Of a stretch of 64,000 bases of DNA, positions 58,270-64,000 are shown piece after piece. The position numbers were made by a program, and so were the translations under genes. Source of the DNA: Vallitaleaceae bacterium 9-2 (GTDB lineage: Bacteria; Bacillota; Clostridia; Lachnospirales; Vallitaleaceae); the NCBI GenBank assembly GCA_038396585.1, contig CP121691.1:1054001-1118000 (forward strand), given 5' to 3'. A model generated the notes under the pieces. It ran no database searches. It was not told where the DNA came from and was given only the letters and a program-made list of their open reading frames with translations. How positions within the stretch are numbered: position 1 is the first letter of the stretch; each line of letters begins with the position of its first letter.

Positions 58270-59859
58270 ATGTCTATAATACCTAGGCCGCAAAAAATAG
58301 AATTTAAAAAAGGTTTTTGCAATCTACGCAGGAAACTATCCATTGACTGTGGTGAGTTTTATGAATTGCGTTCGGTGACAGAGCATTATCTTAAAAAAGA
58401 GCTGGATTTTGCCGACATAAAGGATGAAAAGCAAGGGGTCACCTTGGAATATAAAAAAGTGGCAAACCTTAAAAGTGAAGCATATATACTTCATGTGGAA
58501 ACAGATAGGATCCAAATAAGCGCATCAACAAAAAACGGGATATTTTATGGTCTGATGTCATGGATTCAATATAGCTTTGGCAAAGACCGCGTACGACAGG
58601 GCAAAATTGTAGATTGCCCGGATGTTGCCTATAGAGGGATGCATCTAGATGTGAGTCGGCGCTTTATACCCGTTGAGGAAGTCAAGCGCTTGGTGGATAT
58701 TGCCTCTCGCTTAAAGATTAATCATCTGCATTGGCACCTAAGTGATGATCATGGGTGGCGAATAGCCATGGATGCTTTTCCACGATTGTATGCGGATAAC
58801 AAACTAGAGACACAAGATGCAGAAGATGCAAAAGATGCGATTTGCCGCGGAAAGTACTTAACCAAAGGTATCTACTCCAAAGCCGAGATAAAAGAAGTTG
58901 TTGAATACTGTCGAGAACGTATGATAGAAGTCATTCCGGAAATTGATGTCCCGGGTCATGTCTTATCGGCATTGGTATCCTATCCTGAACTAGCATGTGA
59001 GCCTAAAGCATTTGACTATCCTAGGGGATCAATTATTGCGGAAGATGTACTATGCATAGGGAATAAGTCAGCATGGAAGTTTGTATATCAAGTGTTTGAT
59101 GAGATTGTTGAGTTGTTTCCCTATGATAAAGTGCATATTGGTGGAGATGAAGTGCCAAAAGTTCGTTGGATGGCATGTGAAAAATGTCGTGCCTATGCCA
59201 ATCAACATAATATTAAAAACGGTTATGGGATGCAACTGCACTTTATGCAGCGTATGATTGATTATCTTAATACCAAAGGTAAGACGGCGATTGTGTGGAA
59301 TGATATGCTCAAAGGTGCCCAGTTGCGTGGGGATGTTATCTGCCAATTTTGGATGGATACCCATGCATTAGATGTTAACGCCAAGCATTATGAACGGCGA
59401 TATCAGGTTATTGATTCGGATTTTTTCCATTTTTACTTTGATTATTCGAATGTTATGACACCGATGAAAAAAGTGTATACCTATGCGACAAAATTTGACG
59501 CTAGAAAAACCTCCAATCAAAAAAGAGGACTTTATGGAAAAGAATGTGCCTTATGGACCGAGTTTGTGGGCTCTAAGGAAGTGCTGAATCGCTTAATGTT
59601 TCCGCGAATGTTTGCATTTGCAGAAAATGCGTGGACGGCAAAAAAACGTTTAGACTACCCATCCTTTAAAAAGAGATTGAAGTGTTTGATGCCTTTGTTT
59701 GCCCAATGGGATGTAGGGCGCTTTGAACAGGTGCGGTGGGAATCATGTTCAGTGATGCAACGGTTGGCGATGTTAAAACGCTTTGTCTCGATAATGTCAT
59801 GGGACATGCTCAAACGTCAGCAACGTTCAAAAGAAGCGGACAAACAAGCGTTTCATTAA
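58270..59859 (+). CDS. GH20 beta-N-acetylhexosaminidase, cytoplasmic
   Basis: A 529-residue glycosidase. The N-terminal GH20b domain precedes the barrel with YRGMHLDVSRRF, HLHWHLSDDHGWRIAMDAFPRL and the catalytic pair in HIGGDEVPKVRW. There is no signal peptide, so it probably acts on imported oligosaccharides. It releases terminal GlcNAc or GalNAc. GAGGAGG lies before the ATG. It is convergent with the LacI gene, which controls the nearby sugar importer, so the two could serve one pathway. Confidence 0.93.
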   Translation: MSIIPRPQKIEFKKGFCNLRRKLSIDCGEFYELRSVTEHYLKKELDFADIKDEKQGVTLEYKKVANLKSEAYILHVETDRIQISASTKNGIFYGLMSWIQYSFGKDRVRQGKIVDCPDVAYRGMHLDVSRRFIPVEEVKRLVDIASRLKINHLHWHLSDDHGWRIAMDAFPRLYADNKLETQDAEDAKDAICRGKYLTKGIYSKAEIKEVVEYCRERMIEVIPEIDVPGHVLSALVSYPELACEPKAFDYPRGSIIAEDVLCIGNKSAWKFVYQVFDEIVELFPYDKVHIGGDEVPKVRWMACEKCRAYANQHNIKNGYGMQLHFMQRMIDYLNTKGKTAIVWNDMLKGAQLRGDVICQFWMDTHALDVNAKHYERRYQVIDSDFFHFYFDYSNVMTPMKKVYTYATKFDARKTSNQKRGLYGKECALWTEFVGSKEVLNRLMFPRMFAFAENAWTAKKRLDYPSFKKRLKCLMPLFAQWDVGRFEQVRWESCSVMQRLAMLKRFVSIMSWDMLKRQQRSKEADKQAFH

Positions 59860-59885
59860 AAGGAAGTTAATATAAAGTTGGTCGT

Positions 59886-59941
59886 AAAAAAAGTGGAATC
59901 TCCATACCTTTATTCGTAAAGGATTGAAGATTCCGCTTTTT
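59886..59941. terminator. Terminator between the hexosaminidase and lacI
   Basis: AAAAAGTGGAATCT pairs with AGATTCCGCTTTTT (one G-U) around a loop of about 25 bases; A and T runs let it serve both convergent genes. Confidence 0.8.
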
Positions 59942-59957
59942 TTGGCTAAAACATAGG

Positions 59958-60980
59958 TTATACATCTGTCTTTTTTGATTTTACAGTAGACCCTCTTTCG
60001 ATTAAGAGGGGGAGGGTGGAATACGACTGAACCTGTAGATTTGGATTTTTTATTTTTCTAAGTAAAGTCTTAGCTGCTTGGCAACCCATATCAAACACGT
60101 CGATATTGACTACGGATAACATAGGTTCGGTAATGCGTGAATAAGGATAATCGTCAAATGTAATTACTGAAATATCATCCGGTATTTGAAAATTATTGTG
60201 TTTTATTGCATCAACTACGCCAAGAGCGATGTTGTTATTGGCGCAAATTACGGTGTCAGGTAATGGTGATTCGTTTAATATTTGGTCCATTACTTCATAA
60301 CTCATTTTTTTAGAAGAATCCGTGTGCTTGTTATGTAGCAGGGAACTATGACTTCGGTTAATAATCGTTCTGGCGCCTTCTAAACGATGGGCTGATATTT
60401 GGTCATCCGGTGTCCCGCCGATAAAGGCAATCTTTTTGTAGCCCAACTCGATAACGTGTTTTGCTGTGATTTCTCCAGATAAATAATTGTTGATATCAAC
60501 CCAGCATAAGGCGCTATTATAATCAGGTTTGCCTATAAGCACATGGGGGAAATTAGAGGTTGTTATAACGTTTTCTATGGTAGGGTCAAAGGCTGAGGCG
60601 TGAATGATAATGCCGTCAGCACTTTTTTGATAGATTATTTTATCAATAAACTTAGCGATGTCTTCTTCAGAATTGGAATTTACAAGTGTAAGATTATAAT
60701 CTTTTTTTGAGAGTGCTTCTTGTATTCCGCACATAATTTCAAAAGAGTGAGGATTCGTAAAAGCTACGTTTTTTTCGATTTTCATCATATAGATGATGTT
60801 CTTTGTTGTCTGTCGAGCAAAATTCCTTGCTCTTGTATTGGGGTAATAGTGTAATTTTTTCATGACAGCTTCAACCTTCTCTGTTGTAGCGTTAGATATA
60901 GGTGAAGATTTATTAATAATTTTAGATACTGTAGAGATAGATACTCCGGCTTCTCGTGCTACATCTTTTATGGTTGCCAT
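59958..60980 (-). CDS. LacI-family sugar-responsive repressor
   Basis: A 340-residue LacI protein. The helix-turn-helix is TIKDVAREAGVSISTVSKIIN with hinge region before residue 60, and the C-terminal domain is a sugar-binding type. It is divergent from the sugar transporter starting at 61259, so it should repress that operon and itself. A GGAAAGCGCTTTCC palindrome lies between them. The inducer is unknown. Confidence 0.94.
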   Translation of the reverse strand: MATIKDVAREAGVSISTVSKIINKSSPISNATTEKVEAVMKKLHYYPNTRARNFARQTTKNIIYMMKIEKNVAFTNPHSFEIMCGIQEALSKKDYNLTLVNSNSEEDIAKFIDKIIYQKSADGIIIHASAFDPTIENVITTSNFPHVLIGKPDYNSALCWVDINNYLSGEITAKHVIELGYKKIAFIGGTPDDQISAHRLEGARTIINRSHSSLLHNKHTDSSKKMSYEVMDQILNESPLPDTVICANNNIALGVVDAIKHNNFQIPDDISVITFDDYPYSRITEPMLSVVNIDVFDMGCQAAKTLLRKIKNPNLQVQSYSTLPLLIERGSTVKSKKTDV

Positions 60981-61024
60981 ATGGTTAGTCCTTTCTGTAT
61001 TGGGAAAGTGTTATACCAAAATAG

Positions 61025-61158
61025 TACAACGTTTTCCTAAAAAAGTCAAGGTAAATATAGTGATTTTGTTGACTTTGATAATATATAAAGGTATAATTGG
61101 GGTAAATTTACCAATTAAAGTCTATTTATGTTCCAAGAATAAAGGGAAAGCGCTTTCC
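61025..61158. promoter_or_regulatory. LacI-type operators between lacI and the sugar transporter
   Basis: GGAAAGCGCTTTCC (61145-61158) is a perfect 14-bp palindrome with the central CG of LacI/CcpA-type operators. A second partial site, ACAACGTTTTCC (61025-61036), is nearer lacI. Two sites on this intergenic region could allow looping. No separate -35/-10 pair was firmly placed. Confidence 0.7.
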
Positions 61159-61258
61159 TTAGTTGGTAAAAAATTGTAAGTTATGCTATGTTATCGGAAT
61201 GAGGAAATGAAAAGGTTTCATTAAAACGTATGCAATTTAAAAAATAGGAGGAATTCGT

Positions 61259-62521
61259 ATGAAAAAAATGTTGTCTGTCTTACTAATTGCTGCACTGTGT
61301 TTAAGCGTTGTAGCGGGTTGTGGCAAAACAAATGGGGAAAATCAAGATGTGACTGTGGATTCAGAAGATGAAAGTGCTTCTGGAAATACGGTGCAGGAAG
61401 TTCAAGAGCCAACAAATATTATAATATGGTATGAAACGCAAGAAGCCATCGCCCAAGAGCTACAAAAAGAACTAGATAAGTTGGCTCCGGAGATTATTGT
61501 ATCTGTTGAAAGAAAAGATAAATTGACAGAAGCTTTAAAACTGGTTGGAAATGACCCGAGTAGTGCTCCTGATATGTATTTTTTTGCGCATGATAAGATT
61601 GGGATATATGCTGAGATGGGAATTTTGTCACCGATTACTAATTTTATTCCGGCGTCAACATTTGACGATTTTATTCCAATGACAGTCGATGCGGCTACAT
61701 ATAAAGAGCAAATCTATCAATTGCCTATTTATTTTGAGTCATTGTTGTTTATGTACAACAAAGAATTGATGCAAGAAGTTCCGACAACAACAGATGAGTT
61801 GCTTTTGTACATGGAGGCAAATACAATAGATGGAAACTATGGATTTGTTGAACAACATAGTACTGCTTATTTTTCTGTAGGATGGATTCATGCGTATGAT
61901 GGTTTTATTATTAATGACAAGGCGCAACCGGGGCTTGATCGCCAAGAAACCAAAGATGCTATTAAATATCATAAACAGTTTGTGAACTATATGCCAATAG
62001 ATGGTGACTACAATACAATGACGACACTGTTTAAAGAAGGGCGCGCGCATTCAACTATTGGCGGACCATGGTTAATTCCGGATCTTGTTGAAAATGGTAT
62101 TGATATAGGGATAGCTCCTATGCCTATTGTAAATGCAACATCAAAAGCGATTAGTCCCTTTGCCGGTATTCAGGGTATTTGTGTGTTAAAAGAGGCGGAA
62201 AACAAAAAGGAAGCAGTGACGAAAGTACTTGAGCAACTATCGAAGCCGGATATAGGTATCAATTTGGCAAAAACCATTGGTTCAGCACCTGTTAACAACA
62301 AATGCTACGACGATGATGCTGTTAAGAATAATGAAATTGTGATGACGCTTAAAGAAGCTTCTGCAACAGCTGTTCCAATGCCTAATGTGCCGGAAATGGA
62401 TGTTATGTGGGCGATAACTGAGAACTTGTTGTCCAGTGTAAACAAAGGGGATAAAGATCCGGTCATTGCTTCAGATGAAGCGCAGAAAAAGGCGTTGGAA
62501 CAGATTGAAGCCATGAAATAG
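61259..62521 (+). CDS. Sugar ABC transporter substrate-binding lipoprotein (MalE-type)
   Basis: A 420-residue lipoprotein. Signal peptide and lipobox VVAGCG; mature start is a Ser/Glu-rich linker. The fold is family 1, maltose-like (PDMYFFAHDKIGIYAEMGILSPI, YQLPIYFESLLFMYNKELM, GGPWLIPDLVENGIDIGIAPMP). It binds an oligosaccharide outside the membrane and feeds the MalF/MalG-type permeases. GGAGG precedes the ATG, and it is first in the operon repressed by the divergent LacI. Confidence 0.93.
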   Translation: MKKMLSVLLIAALCLSVVAGCGKTNGENQDVTVDSEDESASGNTVQEVQEPTNIIIWYETQEAIAQELQKELDKLAPEIIVSVERKDKLTEALKLVGNDPSSAPDMYFFAHDKIGIYAEMGILSPITNFIPASTFDDFIPMTVDAATYKEQIYQLPIYFESLLFMYNKELMQEVPTTTDELLLYMEANTIDGNYGFVEQHSTAYFSVGWIHAYDGFIINDKAQPGLDRQETKDAIKYHKQFVNYMPIDGDYNTMTTLFKEGRAHSTIGGPWLIPDLVENGIDIGIAPMPIVNATSKAISPFAGIQGICVLKEAENKKEAVTKVLEQLSKPDIGINLAKTIGSAPVNNKCYDDDAVKNNEIVMTLKEASATAVPMPNVPEMDVMWAITENLLSSVNKGDKDPVIASDEAQKKALEQIEAMK

Positions 62522-62527
62522 ACGACA

Positions 62528-62545
62528 GAAGGGGGAGTCCCCTTC
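62528..62545 (+). promoter_or_regulatory. Intergenic hairpin between binding protein and permease
   Basis: GAAGGGG (62528-62534) pairs with CCCCTTC (62539-62545) with a GAGT loop. No T run follows, so it more likely protects the binding-protein mRNA and lowers permease expression than ends transcription. Confidence 0.6.
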
Positions 62546-62593
62546 TTCTGTATAATAACTTGAGAAGAAGTGACGTTAAGGCAGGTGCACAAG

Positions 62594-63496
62594 ATGAAAA
62601 AAAGAGGTTATAAAAAATTCATTCCATATATATATTCTTTGCCTGGGTTGATATTTATAGGTTTAATGATTGTCTTTCCCATTCTTTATACAGGATATAT
62701 TTCTTTAACGAATATGAATGTGTATCATTGGTTTGATTTTCATATTATCGGGTTTCAAAATTATAAGAAGGCGCTTTTTGTGCTAGATACAGGATTTCTC
62801 GCAGCATTTGGTCGAACGATTGTATGGACGGCAGTCAATATGATGTTGCAGATGATTATTGCTTTTTTGATTGCGAGCTTGTTAAATGTAGAAGGTCTTA
62901 AATTAAAGGGAATGTATAAGACGATACTTATGTTTCCATGGGCGATGCCTGGATATATATCGATTCTTTTGTGGAAAATGGGAATGTTTAATACAGAATT
63001 TGGGTTGTTAAACAACTGGTTAAATCGTTTAGGGTTTTCGGATGTGCATTGGCTAAATAGCGACCATATAGCCTTTGGGTCTTCGGTTGTGGTTAATTTG
63101 TGGCTGGCGTTACCGTTTATGATTATGATTATTGATGGAGCGCTGCAAAGTATTGATAAAACATACTATGAGAGTGCAACTATCGAAGGTGCGGGATATT
63201 TTGTTCAAGTAAGGCAAATAACGCTTCCTTTGTTAAAGCCCATCATAGCGCCGGCGGTTATCATTACTATGTTTACTACGTTTAAACAGTTTGATATTAT
63301 CTATCTGCTAACACAACAGCAAGGTTCGAAGACGGGAGCGGATATTCATACAGTCATTACATATACATATGAAAAAGCTTTTGTTACTAACAATTATGGA
63401 TACAGTTCAGCCATATCCATCATTATCTTTATGATTTTGATTATATTTTCATTGGCTATTCGAGGTGGAAAAAAAGGAGGAGATGTAGATGCGTAG
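62594..63496 (+). CDS. Sugar ABC transporter permease, MalF type
   Basis: About 300 residues with six membrane helices. The EAA loop is YYESATIEGAGYFVQVRQITLPLLKP. It pairs with the MalG-type gene next. The ATG at 62594 fits GGCAGGTG; a longer frame from 62570 is unlikely. The stop overlaps the next ATG by eight bases. Confidence 0.93.
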   Translation: MKKRGYKKFIPYIYSLPGLIFIGLMIVFPILYTGYISLTNMNVYHWFDFHIIGFQNYKKALFVLDTGFLAAFGRTIVWTAVNMMLQMIIAFLIASLLNVEGLKLKGMYKTILMFPWAMPGYISILLWKMGMFNTEFGLLNNWLNRLGFSDVHWLNSDHIAFGSSVVVNLWLALPFMIMIIDGALQSIDKTYYESATIEGAGYFVQVRQITLPLLKPIIAPAVIITMFTTFKQFDIIYLLTQQQGSKTGADIHTVITYTYEKAFVTNNYGYSSAISIIIFMILIIFSLAIRGGKKGGDVDA

Positions 63497-64000
63497 AAGA
63501 ACAAAGCTTAAAGTCAAGTTGGGCTTACTTAATCTGTTTTTTGTTGTAGCCTGTTCGCTGTGCCTTATACCTATTCTTTATACTTTGTCTGTGTCCCTAA
63601 GTGGAACAAATAATATATTGAGTGGATCATTTTCTTTTATTCCCAAGACGTTTACATTGGACAATTATAAGGCGGTTATATTTAATGAACCCTATCTTTT
63701 GTGGTTAAAAAATACATTAATATTAGTTAGTGCAACGGTTACGTTATCTTTAGCTGTAGCTATTCCAGCGGCTTATGCGTTCTCTCGATTTAGATTTATT
63801 GGAAGAAAAACGATTTTGTATATATTGATTTTGTTAAATGCCTTTCCGTCAATTTTATCTATGTTTGCCATATATCGTATATTGATGCCAATCAAGTTGG
63901 TGAATTCTTATCTTGGATTAATCTTGATATATGTTGGAACGATGGCGATATTTGGTCTTTGGAATATGAAAGGGTATTTTGATACGATTCCTATAGAGAT
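63489..64000 (+). CDS. Sugar ABC transporter permease, MalG type, cut by window end
   Basis: The frame opens at ATG 63489 with AAGGAGGAG upstream and runs to the right edge, 170 codons seen. It begins with a basic N-terminus, then LGLLNLFFVVACSLCLIPILYTLSVSLSG, and continues through the MalG-like ANNYKAV-type region (FTLDNYKAV), NTLILVSATVT and PAAYAFSRFRF. It completes a binding protein, MalF and MalG set. The ATPase gene is not seen; many such importers share one MsmX-type ATPase. Confidence 0.9.
   Translation, partial: MRRRTKLKVKLGLLNLFFVVACSLCLIPILYTLSVSLSGTNNILSGSFSFIPKTFTLDNYKAVIFNEPYLLWLKNTLILVSATVTLSLAVAIPAAYAFSRFRFIGRKTILYILILLNAFPSILSMFAIYRILMPIKLVNSYLGLILIYVGTMAIFGLWNMKGYFDTIPIE

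Noticed and set aside
1-64000. Mobile elements, prophage, CRISPR arrays
   Set aside because: No transposase, integrase, phage structural genes, terminal repeats or regularly spaced repeats were seen.

Overview
This 64 kb window is chromosomal DNA of a low-GC, anaerobic, Gram-positive Clostridia-type bacterium. I infer this from the AT-rich sequence with strong AGGAGG ribosome sites, an Agr peptide signalling locus, ferredoxin-linked enzymes (a 2-oxoacid:ferredoxin oxidoreductase and NfnAB), two iron-containing alcohol dehydrogenases, chemoreceptors, clostridial-type ThiC and a CsoR copper locus. Species cannot be named from sequence alone; Lachnospirales or a relative is a guess. No prophage, insertion sequence or CRISPR array was seen.

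Layout. 1-0.8 kb: 3' end of an AgrD-type peptide gene converging on agrB. 0.9-2 kb: MarR repressor with a WrbA-like flavoprotein, each behind a matching palindromic operator. 2-6.7 kb (minus strand): UbiD-UbiA-UbiX prenylation/decarboxylation genes co-transcribed with an ABC ATPase and permease. 7-11 kb (plus strand): chemoreceptor, a lipoprotein binding protein that may complete that transporter, an L-lactate dehydrogenase-like enzyme, and tRNA-Val(GAC) with an acceptor-stem mismatch. 11-24.6 kb: DUF4003 protein, HAD phosphatase, surface protein, an HD-GYP/binding protein/chemoreceptor signalling group, YyaL, YkgJ, an AdhR-like MerR with its alcohol dehydrogenase, a methyltransferase and Hsp33. 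24.6-27.6 kb: copper operon (CopA with a C-terminal CopZ-like domain, then CsoR). 27.7-28.1 kb: an apparently independent, highly structured about 395-nt transcript with a 15-codon ORF. 28-34 kb: MutY, a GlpA-like flavoprotein, a DMT exporter, class II photolyase and exonuclease III. 33.9-36.5 kb (minus): KorAB behind a Fur-like box. 38-42 kb: a permease-less group of cytosolic binding protein, HypB-like GTPase, soluble ABC ATPase and DlgD-type dehydrogenase, followed by a convergent AraC regulator. 43-46.6 kb: NfnAB and an alcohol dehydrogenase. 46.7-49.3 kb: PnuC behind a structured leader, an alternative ribosomal protein S4 behind a Fur-family box, and a D-2-hydroxyacid dehydrogenase. 49-54 kb: DUF2339 membrane protein, then a cation/proton antiporter followed by two PII-like proteins. 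54-58 kb: TPP-riboswitch-controlled thiW-thiD-thiM/thiE fusion-thiC. 58-64 kb: GH20 hexosaminidase, a LacI regulator and a MalEFG-type sugar importer that runs off the right edge.

How the genes work together. The physiology is fermentative and ferredoxin-based: KorAB and NfnAB exchange electrons among ferredoxin, NADH and NADPH, while lactate and alcohol dehydrogenases dispose of reductant. The thiamine operon fits assembly from imported thiazole plus pyrimidine made in the cell. The sites most worth following are the cytosolic ABC-like module at 38-42 kb, the structured RNA at 27.7-28.1 kb, the PII-linked antiporter, the quinone-type genes joined to an ABC transporter, and the possible internal CopZ start in copA.
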